This document shows, one piece after another, positions 11,348 to 22,956 of a stretch of 64,000 bases of DNA. The notes under the pieces are model-generated. The model worked only from the letters and a program-made list of their open reading frames with translations, searched no databases and had not been told where the DNA came from. The translations under genes and the position numbers were made by a program. The stretch is from the NCBI GenBank assembly GCA_018806915.1, contig JAGKQI010000090.1, forward strand, positions 1,302,001 through 1,366,000. The letters are read 5' to 3'. Origin of the DNA: Phytophthora colocasiae. Lineage: Eukaryota; Oomycota; Peronosporomycetes; Peronosporales; Peronosporaceae. Each line of letters starts with the position of its first letter. Position 1 is the stretch's first letter.

Positions 11348-14300
11348 TTAGTTATCATCCGAATGTGGCCTTTCAACGCTGGTCTGCGAACGCTCTAGAA
11401 TTGGCCGTGCTTTCAAAGCTGCTCCGTTGTTCGACTTTGCTGGTGGTCGCAAAGAGTTCGTACGTCGCAACTTCAAACGCTCCGCGCGCTGTGCAGCTTC
11501 ATCCGCTGCGTCTACTTCTCTACGAGCGCGTTGGAACACCTATTCGTACAAGATTGATCCACACAATCGACGTTAGTTTTACACGTCATCCAATGTACTC
11601 ACGGACAGAAACTCACCGAGCAGAAAGACGCAAGTGTGGTGAAGAACTCGGTCGGGTTTCGCTTCGGGTCTTCACCGAAATAATCCAGTACACTGGAAAC
11701 CTCCTCTTTGGCTCGCGCTATTTCATCTGCCATGGCCTTCATTTGCGCTTCAATGTCCGATGCCGCAGTCCGCATCGCCTTAATAGTGATCTCTACCCCA
11801 ACACTCTCCACTGCTTGCTGCTCAGACAACAATACCATCGGTAAAGTTAGATTCTCAGCAGAAAAACATTTATACACTGCGTCGAGATACCTTTTCAAGT
11901 AGTCCCAACTCAGTATTAAGACTTGCCAGGCCCTTTTCCAATTTCTTGAACTCTTCATCAATCGTATCGAAGGATTCACGAGCCGCAAACGGAACACTTC
12001 GCAACTCTGCCTGAAAGTCAAGCACCTGGGGATGATTCTTCTTTACGAGGCGGACCAAATAGTGCAGCACCGTTGTTTTCTGGTTGACAGCCTTGGTGTG
12101 CCCCAGCCGCAGTAACGAGTCTACCGTGAAGCCCTTAATCCCGTTCTCTTCACCACTCCCATTCAGTGTATTCCCCAGCTTGAGTACCATCGCCAACAAC
12201 GTCTTCAGTAGCCGACTGCCTTTCACTTCTTCACCTGCCTTCTGTAGATGTGCCAAGGAAGCAGCCAGCTCAGCGCTGCGGGGTGTGAAAGACAGCTTGT
12301 ACACCAAGCCTTCCATGCGTGGAGCATATCGCTTCACCTTGGCGATTTCAAGGATAAATTTCTCGGCCTGGAAATTGGTTACAGATAACGTTAGTGAATT
12401 GCTGCGAATTATTTACTTTCAAAAACAACATACCTCGCCAAGCATCCCAATGTCGCCAGTATACCCAGAAACCAGCGCTGCTTCTTCTGAAGTAGGCAGG
12501 AACTCGTTGATTCCGACGAGTTGCTCAATTGTCAGTCCACTTGGATCAAATTTCATCACTGCTTCAGCGATTTCAGTGTAGGAAAGCTTCACTCGAGCTA
12601 GCGAAATTGCAGCATTCATGGCGCGTTTCCCGTCAATTAGTGTCACTGCTTGTTTGCGCTTTAAAGCTTTGCTTTGGCCTCGTGAGGAATTGTTTTTGCC
12701 ACTACCCGTATTTTGGTTCGCAAAGAAGAGAGCCTCAAGCTCGTCCATATCCATATCAAAATCTACGTCGTCATCTTCATCTTCCCAAATGGTTTGCTGA
12801 TTCAGGTTGCTCAAGCGATCCACTGAAATGGGCTGCCAGTGTAGCTTTTTACGTGTACGTTTTGGCTTCAATGCAACCGCTTTCTTGACTGTCTTGGAAT
12901 CACCGCCAGGAGACAGCTGCGAAACAGTTGCATCGGGCCCGAGCTCTAGAGCACGCACGTCGACATTTTCTGTTACCATTTTGTGCTTGACAGCACCCTC
13001 AGGAAGACCCATTTTCAGCATCTTAAAATATTTCGAGTACACTGGATCATCCTGAAGCTTAACGTCATTCTTCATGGCAATCAGTTCTGAGATGTACGCA
13101 TCACCGCCCAAGTCAAGAGCACGCTCGTCAACGTCTTCGGTTTTCATCTTTTGACGTACAGCCCCCTCTGGAAGCCCCATTTTCAGCATCTTGAAGAATT
13201 TTGAATAAGTTGAATCATCCTGCAGCTTGACATCACCTCCCACTGGTCCTGCCAACTGAGATACCATTGTATCTCCACCAAGATCCAAGGCTCGTTCATC
13301 CACACCATCCGCTTTCATCTTTTGCCTGACAGCACCTTCGGGCAAACCCATCTGTAGCATCTTAAAATATTTGGCATACTTCGGGTCATTCTTAAGCATC
13401 ACATCCTTCACGGAAGCAGTAGCCGCTTTCTTCTCATCCGACATTGGAAGTTTTGAGAAAGGTGTATCTCCTCCTAGGTCCAACGCGCGCTCGTCCACAC
13501 CGTCTGCTTTCATTTTCTGGCGAACAGCACCTTCAGGTAGCCCCATCTTCAGCATTTTGAAATATTTGGCGTAGACTTCGTGGTCTTTTAACAGAACTTC
13601 CGACGCAGAGTCTGCCACACTTGTTGCCTTCACACTCTTTATATCGTCTTGAAGCTTGGAGACACCTTGAGTAGCAGCAATGCGATTCTTCACCTCGTCG
13701 TAAATGGCTTCAGGCCCGAGATCGATAATAATTGGATCAAGTCCATCCATGGTTACCTTCTGCTTTACAGCTTCTTTCGGACATCCCATCCGTAGCATCC
13801 GGAAGTAACTTGCGTATTCTGTTACGTCCTTCAGCTTTGTCTTCTGAGATCCAGCCGTCTCGGCTGCGGCACCTCCATCACTTGCAGCTCCATCGTTCGG
13901 AGAGAGCGGCTTTAGCGTTGACGGATCAACACCATCTTTCTTCATGCAGTTTTGAACTGCCTCAAAAGGAACACCACGCTTCAGCATCAACGTGTACTTG
14001 TTGTCCTCACCATTTGCTGTCGACACTTCGCTTGCATCACTAGCTTTTCTTGCAGTTTTCAGCTCACGAAACAGAGCCGCCTTGGCGTCCACTTTAGGAG
14101 AATTAGACACAACAGAACTTGCCAAAGTATTTGCTAGTGATATAGCCACTGATGTAGTTGAAGTACTTGGTGTCGTAGCCGCTTTCATAAGATCCTCGAT
14201 CGATAATCCATTTGTCGCCAAAAACTCCTTCAGCTGATTAAACTCTTTGGGGGCATTCTCTTCGATAGCGGCGTGGGGGTCTTCAGCAGCAGCTATCGCA

Positions 14301-16204
14301 TCTCTCACGTTTGATTCAACATCTTGGGGGTTCGCTGACGCAGTATCAGGCTCACTGCCAACCCAAGAAGCGGGTACCAGCTTCATATTAGACGGGATTT
14401 CTCCGTTTGGCAGGTTTATTGCTGCAATCGGCGACTTCGGTGCGCATGCATCGCATTCCCAGGCACTGAAAAACTTCTTCACGTACACAGCGTGATTGGT
14501 ACGGTCACTCATCGTCGTTAACCCAAATGGGATCTTTCGCAACCCCACACAGGTTGTGTGATAATATTTCCCACATCGGCCTGCACACTGCACAACTTGC
14601 GGTCGCATCATATAGTCGTCTTCTTTGCATGTATCACATAGTGACGAGTCCGTTGCTGTAGGGATCGAATATCGTGAGCGTTTCGACTGCATGGCGACAA
14701 TTTCAGCCGTCGTTTGTCGCCGAAGTGCTGGTTGCTGGTCACTCTCAGTAGTAGGGCTCGGGCTCTGATTATCTTCCGTAGATTTACCTGGTTCCTCCGT
14801 TTCTGCCGCTGCCTCCATCGCTTCCTGAGCAAAACAAGCCGATAATCCCTTGGAATGTAGTAGGTCTAGCGCTACGTTCGGCGCATTCTGGGAGCACTGC
14901 AGCGCGAAAGTGGTGGGTGTCTCGCAGAACCCCATCCGGATGAAGTTTGAATGCATTGCTGGGTCTGGCAAAACAACGTGGTGTTTGGTAATTTCTATCA
15001 AACCTTGCCGCACCGCACTGTTTCCTGTACAATCCATCCGCACGGAATTTCGAGCCTTCTTAGCACTATTCTCGTGCAGCACGAGGTCTACCGAGAACTG
15101 GTCCTCATCAAATCCATGTTCGTATTGCTTCATGAGGTCCAAATCGTGTTTCTTGAGCGTCACCAGTCCGGGCAACAGAAATAACGTCGAGTCTGCATAC
15201 CTGAACAGTACCCTAGAGGATGCATCAACATCGTCCACGTTGTCATAGTCTTCTCCAAAGGAGCACAAGATCGAAAAACCTCCATCCAGCTCGACCCCAT
15301 TCTCCCACAAGATGGCAAAGAAGCCGTCCTCTTCGTTCCAGTCTAGTACTGGAGCTTCTCCTTCTACCGCTTGCAGTCCATCAGTACAGAACACCAACTT
15401 GTAGTCATCCCAGATCTGTACACAGGGCTGCAATTCCACAGGTAGTTGTCTGAATATCACTGCCTTCAACAGCAACGGTTTCTCATTAGGAGGCTTCTGT
15501 TTCTCCAGTAATTCATGAAAGCCCGAGAGGAACCTCTGGATTGACGGTGGTGTCTTCTTCTTCAGCGCCTGGGGCGTGAGTGACTTCATCTCCCATCGTT
15601 TCCTATAGAACCCCACAAAGGCATCCGTTGGGTCGTCTGCCAGTCCAGAGAAAAGCAAGTAGCATGCCACCACCACACCACTGCGGGTTTTCCCTGTCTG
15701 ACAATTGATTAGAGCCACATTCTGCGGATCCAAAGACAACCACGCGTCCAGAGCGTAGCAAAGTCTGAAAATGAGGTCAAACGGTGGCGTGTGAGCTTTC
15801 ATCCCGTCCCGTTCCCAATTAAACTCGAGCATTTGCTCGTGCAGACGATCAGCCACCGATTCTCTTCCATCTTCGTCCAAGGACGCGCGCCACGTGAGTG
15901 ACAGCAGGTTGTGGCCTTCCCCCGTCTCTTGAACACCTTCCAAAGCATTGAGGTTGAACAGCAGGTAACGGCCACGATGTTGCTCGTCCAGATACTGCGC
16001 CAGGTCATCTGCATTCACCACATTTCCCTTCTTGTCGGTAGGAGCGTCACACGGAGCCCCGCAGACCACGAGCCGCTCCGTCATGAAGGTCAGCTCCAAA
16101 GAGCGCGCGTCTGGAGGGCGGACGTCCCCCATACTGGCGCGACGCACGAGGCGAACAGGCCCCGCATCCAGTACGGAGCTCGTAAGGCGGCGTAGCGACT
16201 CCAT
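11348..16204 (-). CDS. Multidomain formin: PTEN-like, C2, PHD finger, six CCDC53-type repeats, FH2
   Basis: Actin nucleation/elongation factor of 1546 residues from four predicted exons: 16204-12434, 12367-11891, 11817-11617 and 11539-11348, introns 66-78 bases with CTAAC branch sites. Domains in order: PTEN-like phosphatase (about 30-200) with P-loop NCQTGKTRSG, keeping Cys and Arg but with Asn for the catalytic-motif His; C2 (about 245-420); PHD zinc finger (about 521-585, Cys4-His-Cys3 spacing starting CDTCKEDD); an Ala/Ser-rich linker; six copies of YxKYFKMLKMGLPEGAV..KM between about 735 and 1095, resembling the WASH-subunit CCDC53 motif; then FH2 (about 1115-1530) starting KKLHWQPI. No proline-rich FH1 is visible. 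PTEN-C2 plus FH2 recalls plant class II formins. The ATG at 16204 is used because the upstream frame lacks ATG. Confidence 0.92.
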
Positions 16205-16783
16205 TTTCAAGAATGATGGTCTTTTGTTTTTCTTTTTGAGGTTTTGACTAAGAATTTGTATGGTGAAAAATGTAGCCACTTGACATGAAACGACGCATCA
16301 CCACTTCAACTTTGACGCAGAATGGAAGACAGGACAGAGGCATGGAAGTGGGTAGTAGGAGGTGGGGGAATGGGGTAGAATGGGGTAGAATATTGATAGT
16401 TGATGTCTGGCAGAGCGTTTGGAGGTGATACGGAGGCGGGGAGGCTGCTGAAGAAGTTGTACTGTGGGACAAGCAAGCCAAAAGTCTCGTACCCGAGTAT
16501 GTTGTACGATGAGTCGTTTGCAAGGCGTGTTTTACTTACGAGTTTGAGGTTGTTGTAGAGCTCAAGATAAAGCCAAGAGATGTGACAACACCTTTTATAC
16601 CTGGTGGGGCGGTGGCAGGTGCAACAGACTCGAGAACACATCGACTGGTGGCGAAGGCATCAAGTCGAGCAATTAAGGCTCCAGTGCCGGTTAAGTATAA
16701 AAGTGGGGCTCGTGAGGTGGGTAACGAGACAACAGACTATATTAAGAGAGAACGTGGTGCTGATAGTGAATTGCTTTGGTTAG
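16205..16783. other. Divergent intergenic region, formin (-) and UPF0193-like (+)
   Basis: 579 bases holding the two upstream regions. A + frame open at about 16582-16830 lacks an ATG. A G/T-rich stretch repeats GAATGGGGTAGAAT near 16368-16391 (two adjacent near-identical copies). No RNA gene is seen. Confidence 0.4.
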
Positions 16784-17307
16784 ATGCACCCGATCGACTA
16801 TCTAACGACGCACAAGAGGCCGCTGAGTGAGATCGAAAAGGAAATCAACGAGATCAAGAGGCAAATGGAGGGCTCTCGCTTGAGTTGCGTCAGGTGGGCG
16901 CCGAATCAAGAGAAGGAGAAGCTGCAGCAGGTGTTTTCGTACACAACCGGCAGCATTCTTCCTCGCGAGCTACTTCCTGGATCGGGTGCGTGCACTAACT
17001 TGATTGTCGGGTGCGCTTCACTAACTGACTACTTCTTTATACAGATCTCCTGGACAGAGAACTATCACATGCCGCTGTATTGCGTAATGGGAAAAACTCC
17101 AAAGACAAGCTAACGCAACTAGAAGAGCTCTACGACTCGGTGCTAAAAGAAGTTGAGGCACGGAAGGTCTATATGGCCGAGATGATTGATCTTGGAAGAC
17201 CCGATAAGGCAGCACCCATCGAGCGCGAAATCCTGGAGAGAATGACGGAACTGAGGAAAATTAACGAACTATTGAAGAAGGAGAAGAGCAACAATGATGA
17301 CAACTAG
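16784..17307 (+). CDS. Small helical protein resembling UPF0193 (EVG1/C22orf23)
   Basis: 154 residues from two predicted exons, 16784-16985 and 17045-17307, with a 59-base intron (phase 1, GT-AG). Residues about 15-65 (EINEIKRQMEGSRLS, then a basic helix, then GSILPREL) and the C-terminal helix (LKEVEARKVYMAEMIDLG, then EILERMTELRKINEL) follow the layout I remember for the UPF0193 family, which is linked to ciliated organisms. The function is unknown. The assignment rests on memory of family patterns, so treat it as tentative. A further upstream exon is possible, because family members usually have a longer N-terminus. Confidence 0.6.
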
Positions 17308-17658
17308 TCGCAGCAACGGTAGTGGACTACATGTACTCACACACGTGTACTTTCATTTGGAAAGTGATCACAGGCAAAGAGGAGCTTGGAGAGATTGGCG
17401 GAGCTGCAAGAAGTTAGAGCAACAAGTACAAATACAAATGGATATTGATATCGGGTATGGACACCAACAATCCATCACCGATTCCATCTACTGGTAGGCA
17501 CTGTCATACGCTCGTGCTATTAGTGGATTGATAATCCAATGCTCCGCTCCGATTACTGTGCATCGCTAACTTTAGTTATGTGTTCCAGCTCATTCACGAA
17601 TTCACCCTCAAGCGGAAATTGAGTCTCTCAGGTGACAAGACGTCAAGACTTGGAGGAG
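17308..17658. other. Intergenic region
   Basis: 351 bases between two genes on the same strand. No ORF with coding character, repeat or RNA gene is seen. A TCTCAG acceptor-like site at 17626-17631 just upstream of the next reading frame leaves room for an unrecognised first exon. Confidence 0.4.
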
Positions 17659-20600
17659 ATGCATCGGACAGCTCCAGTAGAGAACGAGACTTCACCCAAT
17701 ACTGGTTCGCTCACGAATGGCAAGTTTCGTAAGCTTTGCAGTGCCATCCTCGCCCTGCAACGACCTGATGGGCATATTGAGTTTCAGTTCCCTGCGGAAG
17801 ATGCTATCGACCTTGAAACACCTCAAAGTAGCATTAAAGAAGCACCAAGTGAGAAAAAACTGGAAGACTCCAGCTTGAAAAAACCGACCGCAAAAGACCT
17901 CGACAATCTCTTGGTCTCTGTTCCTCCGTTGATGAGTATCTGCATTCTCATTGTGGGAACTCGTGGAGACGTCCAACCGTTCCTTGCCATCGCCCAACGA
18001 TTACAAAGAGACGGTCATCGAGTACGTCTAGCTACTCATGCAGTCTACAGAGACTTCGTGATGACTCATGGCGTAGAATTCTACCCTTTAGGTGGTGACC
18101 CGAAGGAACTTGCCGCTTACATGGTCAAGACTGGAGGTCACCTCATTCCTACCAAGATTGAGACGCTGACGAAGGATGTGCCGAGGAACAGAGAGATGAT
18201 CAATGAGATTATCCTATCAACTTGGCCGGCCGTATCTGATGCAGATCCTGACGGTGGTGGTCCAGGTGTACCTGGTCCTCCTTTTCGAGCCCAAGCAATT
18301 ATCTCGAACCCAGTTTCGTATGGACATATTCACGTGGCTGAAAGACTGGGAGTCCCGCTCCACATCTTCTTCCCTCAGCCTTGGGTTCCAACCATGGCAT
18401 TCCCACACCCGTTGTCAAACTTGGCTTACACTGGGAAGTGGCAGAAGAGGAACTACCTCTCGTACAAACTGGTCGACTTGATCATGTGGCACGGCACGGA
18501 AGGAATGGTCAACGAGTTCCGGACTGAAGTACTGAAGCTGCGTCCAATTCGCAATGGAGATCTCGGATCGGAGCTGCTTCTGGATCTGAACATCCCTCAC
18601 GCGTTCATGTGGAGTCCGAAGCTTGTACCAAAACCTGCAGACTGGGGAGATCTCTACGACGTCATCGGTACTGTAAGTCTCAAGGAAACTGCTTCAGTCT
18701 ATTCCCCTTCACCAGAGCTTGAAGCCTTTCTCGGAGATGATGCTGGACCCATTTTCGTAGGTTTCGGCTCAATGATACTAGCGAATCCATTGGTGACCAC
18801 CAAGATGATCATCGAAGCAGCTATCCAAGCCAACGTTCGTGTATTAATCCAGTCAAGTTGGAGCGATATGGCTGGGGATCTCGAAATCCCCAGTAACGTC
18901 TTCTTCCTCGGCAATTGTCCGCATGATTGGCTTATGCCTCGTGTATCTGCTGTTGTTCATCATGGAGGAGCTGGAACGACTGCTGCTGGACTTCTCGCTG
19001 GGAAACCCACCTTCATCGTGCCATTTTTTGGAGATCAGCCCTTCTGGGGTCAAGCTGTTGTCAGTATAGGTGTCGGAGTAGCTCCTTGCCCCATTACACA
19101 ACTTACTACCGACGTACTACGCAAAGCTTTTGTCGATCTGGCAAACCCAGAGATGCGTGCTCGAGCCGAGACATTGCAATCTATTATGCAGCAGGAAGAC
19201 GGTGCCGAAGAAGGAGTACGAGCCTTTTATCGCCACCTCCCGACGCAGGATATGTGGTGTGACTTGGATCACCAACGAATTGCTTCGCAATGGAGCGTCC
19301 ACGACAGAATTAAGCTCTGCGACCGCTGTGCTTTCCTGGTAAAAGAACGCCAAGGGAAGAAGCAGGGGAAATTGTTGCGTTACAATGCTGTCGACTATTC
19401 GGCTCGAGGTCCAAGCTCGCTACTGACTGGAGTTGCCACTGGTGTCGTTGTCTTCGCGCATGAATTGACTGGAGCTTTCACTGGAGTATTGATGCTACCA
19501 GCAAAAGGATTGATCAAGGGAGGGTTAGTTGGTGGGATCAAAGGAACAGTGGCAGGTGTGTACTACCTGTTGGTGAGACCAGTTCATGGAGCTTTACTCC
19601 TAGCAGATCAAGCCGCTACAGGGCGGAAAAACGCGAACCGGGAAGAAGGACAGCGAAAGCTCAACAGTGTGTACGATCGACGTCTCATGGCAGCCTTAGG
19701 AACACAAGACGGCTTGGTAGACGCCTTCTGCTTGGCAGTAGGGCCAAACGCTGTCGATAGTGTCATTTTCGTGCGACGTAAGGACCGCAAGACGATGCAA
19801 AATCAACTACGACAAGCTTTGAAACGCCGCTATCGTGCACGTTATGAGACTTTGCTGAAGATTGAGAAGGAGAAATCGGGCCCGCTGTTTTCTCGTGTAG
19901 AATCCCCAAATCGATGCAACCAGACCCAAATCCTTCCTGCTGAAATGCCACTTCTAGACGCGGAGACAACGGAGACAATTGTGAACTACATCGAGGCGAA
20001 TAACACAGACAAAGTACCAGATATTACGCTGAAATCGGCTCAACTTACGCCAACGGGGGTGGAAATATCGTTAACGATTTCCGATGAAACTACCGATGTA
20101 GTGGATGCATCGACTATTGCTGCTTGGGAAGCCTTTGCAGCTCAACACGAGATTTCTGTCCAAGATGCTTCTGTCCCAGTCATGAATGTTTGTCTAGCAG
20201 CTATCGGAACTTGGGATAATGGAGTGAAGCAGTTTGTAGCGATTGGGATCAAGCTGAAGGAGCATGGACATCGAGTTCGTGTTGCTGCCAACGAACGCTT
20301 TCGCACTGAGATCATGCTACGTGGACTTGAATTCTATCCGCTTGCAGGAGCCCCCGAGAGTGTCCAGGACTTCGTTAGGTTTGTGTACGATAGCCAAAAC
20401 GCAGCTCAGACGGCAATGCCTGGTCGTCTCGGGACAGGCGCCATTCAAGCTTTCAAAGAGCTCATTTACTCGCTCTGGCCAGCTGCGTATGGATCGGACC
20501 CTCATGGTGGTGGAGCGAATATCCCTGGAGTTCATTTCCGAGCAGATGCATTACTGTGGCATCCACTGTTACTTGGTCACGTGCATGTCGCTGAACGACT

Positions 20601-22087
20601 CGGAATTCCACTTCAGTGTGCGAGTCTTGAGCCGTTTTCACCGACGTACTGCTTCCCTCACCCTCTAAGCTCCATTACCGGTCTGGAACCGGCCATTATG
20701 ACGTTGTGCCAGAACAATTTTCTCACGTATGGCATCGTAGACACAATCCTTTGGCATGGAGGGATCGCCGATGTTTTGACACAATTTCGAGCCTTCATCG
20801 GCCTCAACAAGCGTTGGGATCAGCCCGACACTCTCGTTCGATGGCAGGTTCCTCATATTTACCTCTGGAATCCAGCACTGCTGCCAAAACCATTGGATTG
20901 GGGAGCTGAACTAGCAGTTGTGGGTCACGTGACGCTGGGCAGTTGTGAAGGTCTCAGCCGAAAGAAGCGCAAGAAGCGTGAGAAAGAGAACAAACGGTTC
21001 AAGTGGCCAACTCAGCTTGTCGAGTTCGCCTTCATCTCCACCAGTAGTTTACTTCGGAGTCTCCACACGGATAATGACAACCGCTCAACTTGATGAGTTA
21101 CTACGGAACATTGACGCTGCTGCCTCATCCCCTGACTGCCAAGTGCGAATCATCTTCCAGACTCGCGAGGTTGGGGACAGGAAGCGAACCCCGTTCCATT
21201 CTGCCAACGTTTTCCAGATCCCCAATGACCTGCCGTACTCAAGGCTCTTTCGGGAGAAAGCAGTGGAAACTGTAATCCACTGGGGTGAACCTAACATCAC
21301 TGCTGAAGCCCTCTCCGCTGGCAAACCAGTGGGTGTTTGCGGTACACACTCGTCGCAGCATTTTATGGCGAGCGTGTGTGAACAAGTGGAAGTGGGTGTA
21401 CCTCTCATCGACTGGAAAACGAGCACGGTGGAGTCGTTGACTTCTTTCTTCAGAGATCTGCTACAGTCGGACATTCGAGACAAAGCAAAGAAATTGTCGA
21501 CATCGTTTGATCCAGACCAGGCACTCAGCAACGCAGTAAAAGCATTCTACAGTAATTTACCACTGGAGGCGATGCGCTGCGACGTGGAGCCAGCCAAAGT
21601 TGCGCGAGTGTTTGATCCGCGGCACAAGCTAAAGCTATCACTGGAAGCGTATGTTGCTGTGCAGCCTCGACGCGATGAAAGTAAGGGGTTTGAACCGTTC
21701 AAACCTCTTGTATTTTGTGGAGACGATCCGCCCACATTCTCGATACGGAGTAAAGCAGGGAAGACGCCGGTTGTTGCCAAACCAGTTCGTCACTTTGATG
21801 CTCAATTGGTGCTGGACGTACTGGAAAATGGGCAGAGTTTCACGTCAAGTAGCTCCTCGGTCGATTCAACTCCATCAAGTCCTTTAGCAACCCCAGCTCA
21901 GATCGCAATGTTCTGGTCTTCTGCTGAAGAGGAAATAACTGTACGTAAAGCCACGAACGTAGCCTACGATCGCCTTGTGAAGAAGCTCAAGCGCACAAGC
22001 ACACGTGAAACAGTGAAGATTTTCTTCGGGGTGGGGAAAGAAGAGAGACGTCGTGAAGAAGAGAAGCGATTCAGTTCGGTGGAGTAA
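17659..22087 (+). CDS. Two-unit sterol glucosyltransferase-like gene with a frameshift in unit 2
   Basis: Unit 1 (about 17930-19320) is a complete GT1-type sterol glucosyltransferase with GTRGDVQPF, GDPKEL and the donor signature HHGGAGTT plus GDQPFWG. A Gly/Ala-rich tail (VDYSARGPSSL, several amphipathic/hydrophobic stretches) follows. Unit 2 starts about 20170 (MNVCLAAIGTWDNGVKQF) and keeps the fold pattern, but its donor signature has become HWGEPNIT and the DQ motif is lost, so it is probably catalytically dead. The first frame stays open to a TGA at 21091. Homology continues in another frame (SSPPVVYFGVSTR onward, to 22087), so a shift of one or two bases occurs near 21020-21050. That may be a real lesion, an assembly error or an unrecognised splice. 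The first ATG after an in-frame TGA is 17659. Confidence 0.82.
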
Positions 22088-22155
22088 TAATGCGATGAAT
22101 TCTAGATCAAACATGTGAGGAGACTTGAGTCTATTTGACAATATCCATACTTCCA

Positions 22156-22845
22156 CTAGACACCCGTACGCTGTGTCAGAACTAGCTCATACTGAGCGTT
22201 AATCTGCTCCATACACTTTGACTGTTCTTCTGGTGAACTCCAAAATCTCGGCACCTCCACTGCCTTCAGCGCCATCGATTGACCTCGCAACAACGAAGTA
22301 CGTCTCTTCCGTGACGATTTACTACCCGCCTCCATCTTCGATGCTTCTTCAGTGGCAGGATTGTACATATACTCAACTCGAGACTGGTGTTTCGTGGGGC
22401 TGCTGGATGGAGGTGAACGTAGCTGCTCCGTGTCCAGCTGCCGTAACGAGAACTTGGGCGGCTGGTGATGTGAATATTTGAGAGGTTTGTACTTCAAGTC
22501 ACACTCACTGCCGCTGTCCCCCGTGATCTGGTGCACCACTAGTCTCGCTTCGTACGACAATTTGAGCTCGTGGGTGGAGTCGTAGACGCGAGCGATGCGG
22601 GTCGGGTCCAGGTCACAAGTCATTCCAGCCAGCGGCAGGTTCTTATAGAAGGCTAACACTGCCGTGTCAAGAGCATCATTCGGTGACGAAATTGTCGGAG
22701 CAAGGCGTGCAGCACATGCTACCCGTTTGGGATCGAGCAAGCCTTGAAAGGTCTGGACAAGACTGGGAGATGTCAGTGCTCTGAGCTCGAGTGGCTGCAC
22801 ACCAGCACCTGATATCCCTAAAGCCTGACCCCAGAAGAGCTGTTT
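22156..22845 (-). pseudogene. C-terminal fragment of the interrupted second GT unit (gene 3)
   Basis: The - strand is open from about 22845 to the stop at 22156. It starts FWGQALGISGAGVQPLEL, which aligns with the part of a GT1 C-lobe that follows the donor loop, and continues through AFYKNLPLAGMTCDLDP, shared with the other copies (FYSNLPLEAMRCDVEP in gene 2). It has no start of its own (the first ATG would be inside the domain). It is the distal piece of the gene whose proximal part lies at 28.4-31.9 kb; the DIRS-like element separates the two. Confidence 0.8.
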
Positions 22846-22956
22846 TCAGTCGATACGCCTAGGTGACGTAGATGTACGGAGAGCGTAGCAACATGAGATG
22901 GGGATCAGAAGCAACATGACATTGAGAGTTACGTAGCCATCGCACGATAGCCACGC

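Noticed and set aside
20948..21018. Possible 71-base intron to explain the frame change in GT unit 2
   Set aside because: The segment is purine-rich with no polypyrimidine tract or branch site and encodes a plausible basic linker, so I prefer a frameshift.
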